Shown here piece after piece: positions 1 through 56,205 of a stretch of DNA of 64,000 nt. A program made the position numbers and the translations under genes. The notes beneath the pieces are model-generated. The model had not been told where the DNA came from. It saw only the letters and a program-made list of their open reading frames with translations, and made no database searches. Position 1 is the first letter of the stretch, and every line of letters begins with the position of its first letter. Source of the stretch: Glandiceps talaboti (lineage: Eukaryota > Hemichordata > Enteropneusta > Spengelidae); assembly GCF_964340395.1 (NCBI RefSeq), contig NC_135562.1, positions 20,464,626 to 20,528,625 of the forward strand, given 5' to 3'.

Positions 1-960
1 AATATGTATATTTCTTATGGGGGGTCTCCCCCTAGAAGCCCTGGAAGTCAATTTTGAAACTATTCAGGCCCATAGGGTTGAAATATTTTTGATAGCATCT
101 TGACAGTAAGAGGTAGGGGGAAGAGCTGAGACTGGGATGCATACACCTCATATGGGGGGTCGTAGGGGGTCTCCCCCTAGAAGTCCTGAATGTTTTTTAC
201 CCTGAAAAGTCAATTTTGAGACTATTCAGACCCGTTCAGACAATAATTTCCAAGCTTTACAAGACAGCACCAACATGTAAAAAGCAACTACAAGGGGTTG
301 CAATACTTTTGAAATATACTTTGATAGCATCTTGACAGTAAGAGGAGAAGAGCTTGAGACTGGGATATGTCCACCTCATGTGGGGGGGGGGTGTCCACGG
401 GGGGTCTCCCTCTAGAAGCCCTGGAGGATTTTTACTCTTAAAGCCAATTTTAGGCTATTCAGACCCTTTCAAGCAATAACTCAATCCATGCTTTACAAGA
501 CAGCACCATCAAGTATCAGAAACTATTCTTTATAACTTACATAGGGCTGGAATATGTTCTTAAACAGTTAAATGGCATCATTGTATACATGTAGTAAAGG
601 TCAGCACATCTACTGGTAGTATCATTGGAAGGGTAGATTTGGCATTTAAGGCAATTTAAGATTACCTTGGCAAACATTTCACATCTTTAAAAGACTATCA
701 TCTCAAAGTTTAATACCATTATGACAGTAAAAAGGTTGTTGTGCATCTGATTGTTGTTTGAATGCGTGAGTGACCTCTGGGAGTGAGGGAGTCCTTGGGG
801 GTTTTCCCCCTGGCAGATCTGCATTGCTTCTATTAAGGCAATGTTTAGGCTATTCATAGCCTTTGAGGTAATATTTCCGGATTCCAAGCTTCGAATAGCT
901 AACGTAAATGTAAGTTTTAAATGAGTTTCCTTTGTCACATAAAAGTGGCCCCGTTACATT
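1..960. repeat. Local repeat with a GGGGTCTCCCCCTAGAAG core
   Basis: Segments sharing a G-run plus TCTCCCCCTAGAAG, a 'gatagcatcttgacagtaagagg' block (at most a few changes) and an 'actattcagaccc' block recur near 20, 160 and 400, with a diverged copy near 795. It is a degenerate tandem or nested repeat. No gene seen. Confidence 0.65.
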
Positions 961-1481
961 GGTATAGTGGCATTAATATTGCATGTATAGTAAAGTCACC
1001 GGTATGTTAGAGAACTTTAGGTGGCCATACCTAGTGTATAATAGAAACTGGAATCTGATGAGATGTGGTGATTTGTAGTGTCAATAGTATGTAGTGTCCA
1101 AAATAGAAAGTGTATTCATCCCTTCTGACAAGTTCATAGTGACGAGTAGGGAACATTTTAGATTAACTTCTTTTATAAACTATCTATGAAGATTACCATT
1201 ACGAAACCTTCAACTTAACTTTTACCCCAAAGTGCAATATAAGTGAATCAGTGATTGTGAAACAGCCAAGCATTTACATGACATGTTCTGTAACTAGTGT
1301 GGTCGCTAGGTAATACATGTATATGTATATTTATAGTTATGCTTGAACTAATAAGTAATATTAAAGAATTCATGTAAGAAACTGGGAGAAGAACAAATAT
1401 TTACATGTACCACATTTCAGACAAGGCTATATGCCATTGTAGAAAAAGGATTCACAATCCAAACACAATGACTCCCCCCCC

Positions 1482-1560
1482 CCCTATTCACAATTTTGAA
1501 AACAGCATGACCGCCCCCCCCCCACTGCCAATCTTAAAAAACAGGGTGACCCCCCCACCG
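1482..1560. repeat. Poly-C-rich segment
   Basis: Three runs of 7-13 C separated by about 30 bases, each followed by similar A-rich text. It resembles the subterminal parts of the poly-C DNA element at 13939-16253. The surrounding 960-1900 shows no gene. Confidence 0.5.
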
Positions 1561-1894
1561 AAGAAACTGACCAGTCCCTAATGGCTGTACATCTGATGGG
1601 AAGAAACCAATAACACAGAGACCATATGGAAAACATAACTATCTGAACTAGACACTCACACACCAAAATAAAAATCTAAAAAAATAAAATAAAAATATCT
1701 ATACCTAGTACGCCACCTGTTCTAAAAATGAGCATAATCAGAACCACACAATTTTTTTAGGCCTCACCATATCCAAATTTATATATCAAATTCCTTGTGA
1801 AAGCTCAACCTGCCCTTGGTGGACATGATTCAAGATATTTCAGTATTGTTCGAATAACATTTTATTAAAGGCCTACGATTCCCAGGTTCTTGCA

Positions 1895-2925
1895 TTATTC
1901 ATACCTCCCTATACACTGTGTACCACATCACAGTAAGGGACATACCTCCCTATACACTGTCTATCCAACCCACCACATTACAGTAAGGGACATACCTCCC
2001 TATACACTATGTGCCAAAACCAATACATTACAGTAAAGGGTCGACATAACCTCCCTCTGCGCGTACCCAACCCATCACATTACATTACAGTAGGGAAGGG
2101 ACATACCTCCCTATACCCTGCGAACCCAACTTACATCATTACAGTATGTGACATACCTCCCTATACACTGTGTACCCAAACCACCACATTACAGTTAGGG
2201 ATATACCTCCCTATACACTGCGTACCCAACCCATCACATTACAGTAAGGAAGGGACATACCTCCCTATACACTGTGTACCCACCCCACAGCATTACAGCA
2301 ATGGACATACATCCCTATACACTGTGTACCCGAACCACCACATTACAGTGAGATACATACCTCCCTATACACTGTGAACCCGAACAACCACATTACAGTA
2401 AGGGACATACCTCCCTATACACAGCTGTGTACCCAACCCATCACATTACAGTAAGGAAGGGACATATCTCCCTATACACTGTGTACCCACCCCACAACAT
2501 TACAGTAGTGGACATACCTCCCTATACACTGTGTACCCGAACCACCACATTACAGTAAGATACATACCTCCGTATACACTGTGTACCCAAACCACCATAT
2601 TACAGTAACGAATATACCTCCCAATACACTGTGTACCAAACCCATCACATTACAGTACGTAAGGGACATATCTCCCTATACACTGTGTACCCAACCCATC
2701 ACATTACAGTAAGGATCGGACATATCTCCCTATACACTGTGTACCCACCCCACAACATTACAGTAGTGGACATACCACCCTATACACTGTGTACCCGAAC
2801 CACCACATTACAGTAAGATACATACCTCCGTATACACTGTGTACCCAACCCATCACATTACAGTAAGGAAGGGAATACCTCCCTATACACTGTGTACCCA
2901 ACTTACCATTGCTTGTTGCTGTTGT
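1895..2925. repeat. Minisatellite, unit about 50 bp, about 20 copies
   Basis: Repeated unit reading approximately ACATACCTCCCTATACACTG, then TGTACCCAACCCACCACATT, then ACAGTAAGG. Unit length drifts between about 40 and 58 bases. ORFs across it on both strands are repeat translations, not genes. Confidence 0.92.
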
Positions 2926-2949
2926 TGTGTACAACAAAATGAGGCATTT

Positions 2950-3130
2950 CTCCCTATACATGTTGTACATTGCAACACATATGGGTACACCTTTTCATAC
3001 ATTACATTGCAATTGTAGGGGCACGCCTAATACATGTACAATGCAACATGTAGGCACATCTACATGAAAATGCAACATGTAGGGGTGTCAGTGTTCTCAT
3101 TAATTACATCACAATGCAACATGTAGGGTT
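2950..3130. repeat. Short degenerate repeat (AATGCAACATGTAGGG)
   Basis: At least four imperfect copies of a CAATGCAACATGTAGGG-type unit directly after the minisatellite. 3131-3608 then holds unique, AT-rich DNA up to the first exon; no promoter motif is convincing. Confidence 0.6.
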
Positions 3131-3608
3131 GTGCACATTATAGCTGTACCAGCTCAGTGGAGCCATGGGGACTGTACAAGCTATGTGTTCAATATCCCTG
3201 TAACAGCTCTGGCCAACCATCCATCACTTTTCACAAACTGTTTCCCGAATAGAGGTTTCCGCAGGTTATTGACAGTACTTCGAGGAAACAGACGTATGAT
3301 GGAATCATGTTGACATGGTGATCAGTCAGCGTGTTTTCAATTTAAATGTTAATTATGAATCTAATACCAAGATAATTATAATCAACTCTGCCGTCATGCT
3401 TGATCTCAGGGGAGAGATAATTACAAGTGGTGCAATATGTTAAACTGACGATTAGTTTCTTACACAGTTATAGAGTACATGTAATCGTATCATTCAGTTG
3501 ATCGAAGAACGTGCCTGGAGACATAATATATGTGAAATATTGCATTTCCCTGTATATTTACTGTCAGAGATTCACAATTTTGCTACAGGGAGTCATATCT
3601 CTACAGCA

Positions 3609-48720
<45,112 letters not shown>

Positions 48721-48934
48721 GGATGGCATACAGGATGTATAGTCCTGTCAACAGTACTTTACCAGGTTTATGTTTAAGGGGTTTAACTCACAATCTCAAC
48801 CCTCACAACAATCAGCCCAGTTTGTGTTCTGAATAATTTTGTAGGTTAGCTGAAATTTTATTGCTGTTTTAAAATAATTTACGTTATACTAGTCATTACA
48901 TACAACTAACAATTTCACTCAAACATCAAAAGGG

Positions 48935-49160
48935 TAATTACGTCCTTGGGTAAGATTTGAACCACCATTGTGACCCAGTAAACCCATATCTATAATAGGG
49001 ACCTAGTAGGACAGAGGTTGCCATGTAAATATCAATCCTACAAGCATACAGAGGGGGCAATGTAGTGTATACTCCCCTGGGAAGTGAGTATGAAGACACT
49101 GTATCCTATTCTGCCTATATTGATCCAGCAAGCATTTCACACAGTTACTAACAATTAACA
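48935..49160 (+). mobile_element. SINE-like repeat D, copy 1 (5'-truncated)
   Basis: GTCCTTGGGTAAGATTTGAA, CCA(C/T)(C/G)ATTGTG, CCCAGTAAACCCAT, GGGACCTAGTAGGA and CAGAGGTTGCCATGTAAAT match the copies at 50405 and 51128. Confidence 0.75.
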
Positions 49161-50404
49161 CCACAATATTTTCATTACAGTTTAGGTCTATGAAAGAGAA
49201 TGAATAATTAAATTATGCACACTTCAATGTTACTTAGTTAGTTATCTATTCAAGAAATGTCATTCGACAAATGACATTTATGACCATAGCTGTTATGGCC
49301 ATTATAAAGTCCACATTTCAAAAATTCAATGTATGCACCATGTATGACCAGACCAGTTGTGGTCAACATAATGTTCACTTTTTTGAAAATATTCATTTAC
49401 CCATTATGTATCAATCACTAGCAGTGTTCCCTGTAAGTTTTTTGAGACTGAGCAACGGAAAGGGAAAGAAATGTAAACGGTAACATGGAAGTCACATTTG
49501 CGCAGCCGCGGGGGATGGTTCCAAAGGTGGGTATCCCCTATTCTGTTTGAAGGCCGGAAGCAAATCATATGTTTTTTTTGGAATATAAATTAAGCTAACA
49601 CTTTTTACCTGCTCTTGCATGCCGAATAGAGAGAAATAAAACTCTATTATAACATTTGATTTCATAATTAATTGTAATTTATTTGTATATATTTTCTGTT
49701 TCATTCTTGATACTTTGATATAAGCTTGCGCAAAACATGACATTTGACTGTAAGAGCCGACGGCGACCTTGCAAAAGTAGCAAATAAGCCTTAGCGGGAA
49801 CACCAGCACAGTTTTGGTGAATATGAAGCTCACTTTTGAAATTATCGATATAAACTTTAATATATACATGTGAGTTCTGTCTATTTAAGTATGTTTAGCC
49901 TAGAGCTGGCTGGAATTGACTAACGTCACTCTGCAGATTATACCTCACATAGCTCCACCCTTCTCGTTGATTCAGCGCATGCTCACATGGTGATGTCACT
50001 GACACCATCTGGTACAACAGGTAGATTAAAAAATAAATCTAAAATATGCCCCCCCCCCCTCCAATTCTTCATGAAAGCTCTTTTTAGTGGTCCGAGATTA
50101 AAGTAAACTATTGAAAACACAAGCACATCTACGGAGGAACGTTTGTTAAAATCACACAACGCAAAGGATGCAGGGTAGAGTATGTTGTTGGTTAAATTTG
50201 TACTTACTGATTATGTTACAATATGAGGAATTAGCTGACAAAGTGGTATTTTACTTTGGCCACAGTTTTCGATCAGGTCACAAATGTAAAGTAATGTGCA
50301 AATGCACCAGCAAATAGTACCATGTCACATATGTGACAGGTACAGCCAAAGTCAGTAGTGGACATTGCAAAGGTATACATCCTGACAATTGGCTATAAGG
50401 AACA

Positions 50405-50700
50405 TATAGGAGTCATGATAGATGAATGGTTAGAGTGGCTTGCTTTGAGTCTGCAGATTGCTGGGTCAAGCCTCACTGTAGTCATTTTTCTGAATGGCTA
50501 AAATCCTTGGGCAAGATTTTAACCATGATTGTGTCCCAGTCAACCCAGCTCTATTATAATTTGGGACCTGGTAGGATAGAGGTTACAATGGAATGTATCT
50601 CCTCAGCTAGGAAGATGAGGGAAGTGCCAAGGGGCTGTTATGGTGATTTGTGACAGGAATAATAACTGTAATAAAAATAAACACTTTGAGCACAGTGTGG
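50405..50700 (+). mobile_element. SINE-like repeat D, copy 2 (most complete)
   Basis: Head ATGGTTAGAGTGGCTTGC and CTGGGTCAAGCCTC resemble A and B boxes. The conserved central block CTTGGGCAAGATTTTAACCA..CCCAGTCAACCC and the tail CTGTTATGGTGATTTGTGAC, AACACTTTGAGCACA match copies 1 and 3. Confidence 0.78.
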
Positions 50701-51127
50701 GAAAGCGGTGGATCTACCATATGTGCATCATTCCCCGGGGGGGGGGGTGTGCAATGAATTATTGAAATATGATAACCATATTCTAAAATAGTGATCATTT
50801 TATAAGTGGCATCCATTTTCCTAGCCCCCTAATTTGACAAATTGTCACCAGTCAATTCCTTGCAATATGTTTGTTGCGTGTATTGTTGTACCTCTCTTAA
50901 TATTGTTAATATTATAAAACATTTTCAAGAGGACATTTTTTTTTTCAGAGATTACATCATTTTCAGCTTGGTGTGTATGTATAGAATTTAAGAATATTTC
51001 TTAACTTTTCATTTATGTGTGACGAGTGTGTACACTTTTAATTGCACTTTACAAATAAAATACGCACAATAAAAACAATTAAATTAGTTGTGTCATGACA
51101 TTTGAATGTTAGCTGACTTGGAATCTG

Positions 51128-51420
51128 CAAGTTGTCATTTCACAAGCCTTGCCATGTGTGTTTGTTTCTGAATAGCTTAAGTCCTTCAGTAATATTTGAA
51201 CCACGATTGTGCCCCAGTCAACCCATCTGTATAAGTGGGGACCTAGTAGGATATAGAGCTTGCTATGTGAATGCTTTTCATCCTATGGGCTCAAAGAGGC
51301 TGCTATGGATTGTATGCTAACCAGGAAGTTGAAGAAGTCTATTGTTGTTGCAGGTCCGTGCTAGGGCTAATAGTTGTAAACAAAAAGTGTTTGAGCACAA
51401 TATGGGAAATTGCTCTATAA
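51128..51420 (+). mobile_element. SINE-like repeat D, copy 3
   Basis: AGTCCTTCAGTAATATTTGA, ACCACGATTGTGCCCCAGTC and GGGGACCTAGTAGGATA align with copies 1 and 2. It also keeps the tail 'gtttgagcacaatatggga'. Confidence 0.75.
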
Positions 51421-51615
51421 AATGCACACTATCCAAAGTTCGACAACAGTCTAATACACAAGGCGGACCCCTGAAAGCTCTTTAATGCCTGTTATTCATT
51501 GTACAATCAGTTCTTCATTGATGACATCTCCCTGAAGTTGTGGCTGCTGTAAACGTGGAATGTGAGAGCTAGGAGTTAGAAAAAGACCACAATATGACAA
51601 CTTTTCAGTGGCTTT

Positions 51616-51850
51616 TAGCACAACTTAACTAACAATGTTCAGTAGTGTTATAGGCATGGCAAAATGCCTGTGTGTGTGTAAACAATTTAAAGTCAATTAC
51701 CACTTGACCGATTGCCATGACGATATTTGGTTGGTGTGCGAATCAAAATTATCTTGCCACCGATGTGTGATTTGGATAAAAACACAAAAACTACTGGGCA
51801 GATTGGTCTGGAATATAGTTGGAACATTCTTATTGGTGTTTATGATTTGT
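51616..51850 (+). repeat. Hairpin-headed repeat, copy 4 (short)
   Basis: Head TAGCACAACTTAAC..GTTCAGTAGTGTTA at 51616-51650, a short TG tract, then blocks matching the other copies. It ends in unique sequence. Confidence 0.7.
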
Positions 51851-53000
51851 TACCTGAACATGTAAAGCAGGTTCAAACTTTTAAACACTTCAAAGCCATT
51901 TACAGAGACAATTCTGCTGCTGTGCAGTTACTTACTTATATGGAGCTATAATGTCACAATGTGTGCATTATATGTTTTTATCAATATGTATTTTAGAATT
52001 TGTAAGTGGACTTTTCCTTGATTGTCGATTTGATGTACGAGGGCCCCAGTGGGAAGAAGCCGGCTCTTCAATGCTTTGCGTTATTTGTAACGTTTAATAT
52101 TGAGTTTCACTCTGAATAAAAATATTTTATAACGATATACTATGTACTCACATACAAACTAACTTGAATTCTAAACATACACTTTTTGAAAATGGAAAGT
52201 TACGATCTAAATCAGACTCAACCTTATTATATAAACGACTCGAAACCTCTGCTGCCTTGAAAATGAGATCGCAAACAGATGCCCACCCACTGAATGGTTG
52301 CCTGTGTTGACCTTGTAGATTAATGTGTTTCATTAAAAAGCAGTACACTATTATTCATTTCCATCACACAAACATGATGTAGACCAGAGTTAGTTATCAG
52401 TTATGCCTGCAGTACCCTTGGACTGGCCATCAAAATCAAAATTCTGGAATTAAACCATTTCTCTTACAACTGAGACCAGTTCAGTAGGAACAAAAATTAA
52501 TCATAAAATTCTTACTAACACTACTACATGTTGTTGTGTGGCTCCACAAAATATTGCAACCTTACTAGATGTAATTGTTCGGCAGTGCAAAAATCCTGTA
52601 CAATCCAATTTGTTGCATTTTAACCCATTGATGGGATGCCTGAACAGTTTATGTTGTTACGATGTATATAATTTGGTGACGATCTGCTAAGATAATGATA
52701 ACTCAAGTAAAGAATATGTAGGAACTTGAATGTTAATTGTATTCTCTGATTGTAATAATAACATAGCCTTTGCCTACTCTTCTATCAGTACATGCTCTTG
52801 CATTAGATATTAGCTCTGTTTTCTCTAATTATGCAAACAATTACCTCGACTGTATAAAAGGTACCTGTACGTAATCCTATATCACTAGCCTTAGGTGTGA
52901 AACTTTTTTCCTATAGCTAAGTTCTGAGCTGATACGAGGGGCGTAGGTTTAACTGTGTATCTATTCCGCGTTAGTTTTGGCAGGTCAAGTCGATGTCTCT
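51850..53000. other. Intergenic, no gene seen
   Basis: AT-rich DNA with no domain-like ORF and no strong repeat that I can define. Confidence 0.4.
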
Positions 53001-53918
53001 TTTTTTTTCTTTTTTTTTTTCTTTTTTTTTATTATATGCATTTACAAAAGTTTACACAACAGAAAAAGAACATTACACAACGGATAACAATACAAAAGGG
53101 AGGAAGAAGCGAGGCATCAGTACGTTGAATCGCAAATAACTAAGGAAAGGGGAAAAGTGTATGCACGTGTACCAAAATGAAATGAAATGAAGATGTGATA
53201 TTTTGCTTCAGAAACTGGCGGACAATCAACTTCTAAATTCTCAGCTTGTCAATAAAAGATTCCATTTCAATTCAAATGCTGTAATATTGTTGTTTTTTTC
53301 AGCATTAATTTTTTCAGATAACATCGTCGTTTTCATATTTTCCTGGAATATATGAATAGAAGGCTCAATACTAGAAAATCGTATTGCATAAATATGATAT
53401 TTTGCCAGTAGCACTAGATGATTTAATACTGTATTGTCCCTTTTTGGAATAACTCCTAGTATGACGTCCTTACATGATAAATTTTGTTGTTGAATATTTT
53501 TACCCTTTATAAAACTTTGAAATTCCGACCAGAACGCTTTGACCACTTTACATCCCCAGAACAAATGCTCCAACGTTTCCTCTGCACCGCAGTAACTGCA
53601 TGAGGAATCAGTTTTAATAGATATATTTTTTAGATAGACATTTGTTGCCAGGATTCTGTGGAGTACTTTAAACTGAAAGGATATTAGTTTTTCTTCTATG
53701 GTCGTTTTGTAAATTAACTTCCAATATGGTTTTAAATCAATGTTTTGCCCATAATCACAGTTTGCAAATTTAGCGTGTGAGGTAGGTGGTTCAGCAACTC
53801 TATCTCTAAAATGATTATAATATTTTCTTGTTGTATTATTTCCTTGGAGCATTTGTTTCACATGTTTGGGAGTGTTTGCCTCAGCTGACTTAATAAATTC
53901 TCCTGTTTTTAATAAAGA
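53001..53918 (-). mobile_element. 5'-truncated Tx1/L1-like LINE tail with target duplication
   Basis: Minus-strand element. Its poly-A tail appears as interrupted T runs at 53001-53030. The same 11-base TCGATGTCTCT flanks both ends (52990-53000 and 53919-53929), marking a target-primed insertion. It holds the C-terminal end of an ORF2-type protein at 53241-53861. Confidence 0.92.
53241..53861 (-). pseudogene. C-terminal fragment of LINE ORF2 protein
   Basis: 206 codons reading LKPYWKLIYKTTIEEKLISF, FKVLHRILATNVYLK, CSYCGAEETLEHLFWGC and FWSEF. This is the post-RT tail with the C-x2-C...H-x4-C motif common in Tx1/L1-type elements. It lacks endonuclease and RT, so it is a dead 5'-truncated copy. 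Confidence 0.88.
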
Positions 53919-54164
53919 TCGATGTCTCTATACTTTTACATATAAGCTGACATCGGTATACAGCTATTATTACTTCTACCACACGAGTCAAACGTAATAT
54001 TGTTATTGGCACTGTCAGCTATGTACCCACACAAAACAAACATATCAGCAAATCGATCTAATTAAATGCCAGCTAGGCAGATTTATGTATAATTTTATAG
54101 TAAAATGTGTATATCAGTGTAAGAATGCAAAATGTAAGTAAAATGGCAACAACAAAAAAGTAAG

Positions 54165-54366
<202 letters not shown>

Positions 54367-54789
54367 CTGAGTTGAAATGTATGTACAAAAGAAGGAAACC
54401 GTGGTGTTCCACGAGAGAAACGCCAAAGCAACCCAGCTTGTGCTGTAATATTCCTGCGGCATGAAATACAAGAAGAACACTTTGGGGCATCCCATAGGTT
54501 AGATACATGTACTTGTATGGCACAATGGTGAAATCTTTTGTTTTATTGTAGCATATAGCAACTTCACTTCAATAGACCTATGGTGGTCAGTATTTAAAGT
54601 TGCCATATGTATATATAGGCTGTCTTTAAAATCAATATTGAACAGTTGGAATAAAGAAAATAAGGCTCTGACAAAGTTACATTAATTAGATAAAGGTTAT
54701 TGAACCTTTGGCATAGGTTGCCATTGATGTGAAGCAGTATCTTCTGCAAAGCTTTTAATACTAAGACTGGCCAAAGGTTGGTACCTTGA

Positions 54790-55066
54790 AGATTCGACAA
54801 ACCTTGCTCTGCAATATTTTCGACTCACCTTGGCAGTCCACAGCTTCGGCAAAGATTAGAAGTCCAAAGCTTCAACAAAGATCGGCACTCCAATGCTTCG
54901 AAGAAGATTGGCAGTGCAAAGCTTTGGAAGAACTTGGCACTCCAATGCTGCGACAAAGATTGGCAATCCAAAACTTCGAAAAGGCTTGAGACTCCAATGC
55001 TTCGACGAAGATTAGTAGCGCAAAGCTTCGACAAGCATCGGCACGCTGAGTCCTTGGCAAAGCTTT
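54790..55066. repeat. Tandem repeat, unit 26 bp, about 10 copies
   Basis: Unit approximates CACTCCAATGCTTCGACAAA then GATTGG, with scattered changes. It stays open in several frames on both strands because 26 is not a multiple of 3 and stops are rare, so those ORFs are not genes. Confidence 0.9.
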
Positions 55067-55508
55067 GACCCCCAACCTTCATATGACCTTTGACCAAGCT
55101 TCAAACAAAGCTAAGTCATACACAATCGCGTATGTACATGTATGCTTGCCTTGCTATGTTATGATAAACAATATTAATTCGAAACGTTGGATAGCATTGA
55201 TTGATCGGCACTGTTTCACTCGTTCCTTATGCACTTCAAATTTATATTCTGGTACAAAGGTATAATTATGTAATAATTGAATCATTCATCTCTGTTTTAC
55301 GAAAGAGAGTCGACAACGTCTAATTTTCAAAAGGTTTGTTGTAGTTTATTGATATGACAATGTTTTGACAGAAAACTACTTTATTGACATTCTGTTGATA
55401 TAACGTAATGGACATAACGAATTCAATATGATAGCAGTTTTAAAATAGGCTGAGACAAACAACTCCAGCCAATACTATGATGTCACTTTATTCTGGGGAA
55501 GAGATTGA

Positions 55509-56143
55509 ATTATTTCCACCGAAAAGAAAATGCACTATGTAAACTTGAGTTTCAATAAGACTTGCTCTTAGTTAAATACAAAACGTAAATGATAAGAGTT
55601 TTCAGCTTCAAATGGGGCAACAATGTTGTGGACATAAGCTTTTCTTAATGTGGGTTGAACCCGTTTCCCTTTTAGAACAACTTTAATTATAATAGTCAGA
55701 TGTACATTTCAGCAAAGTGACTGAAATGTAGTCTTATCAATGATATTTAGTCACTTATATTACATGTGATTGCGGAGAAAAACTGATTAAGATATGAAAT
55801 CCACATTTATTGCACAGAATAGCTTCTCACGTGGATACGCATTACATCTCATTTAGGCCAATGTTTTGATGTCTGCGTCCCAGGGCTGCATGGTGGCACA
55901 TTTATAGTTCATTCGTTTTTCAATCCTATCTAATGTAACATATGGAATTTCTTATAGTTTCTGCGTGGTTGTATCAAAGAGAATCGCTGACAGGTAACTT
56001 GCAATGGACTGCTGATTCGTGACCCCTAAATGCTTATTACTTTCAAATGAATCAATAAAACATTAAAGTACTGGACTGGCATGTTTTCGAGTCGAAATCT
56101 TGATGAAATTAAATGAATTAAATGTCAAACGTCTGGTGATTAA
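55509..56143 (+). repeat. Dispersed repeat B, copy 2
   Basis: Second long copy of the 6288-6866 repeat, about 49 kb away and downstream of the polycystin gene. No ORF. Confidence 0.85.
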
Positions 56144-56144
56144 G

Positions 56145-56205
56145 TGTATGCATGTATGCATGTATGTATGTATGTATGTATGTATATATGTATGTATGTA
56201 TGTAC
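56145..56205. repeat. (ATGT)n microsatellite
   Basis: GTATGCATG then TATG repeats right at the end of repeat B copy 2. Confidence 0.92.

Larger units (their letters stand above)
48721..51062 (+). other. Probable 3' UTR and downstream DNA of the polycystin gene
   Basis: No ORF of interest. It contains three copies of one SINE-like repeat and several A-rich stretches. An AATAAA at 51054-51059 is one candidate transcript end, but the real end may be much nearer the stop. Confidence 0.3.

Noticed and set aside
2009-2970. ORFs rich in HYITV and SLYTVYP repeats
   Set aside because: They follow the minisatellite unit on either strand; no start context, splice sites or domain support a protein.
54786-55097. 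Overlapping plus and minus ORFs over the 26-bp repeat
   Set aside because: Open frames in several phases on both strands reflect repeat composition, not coding.
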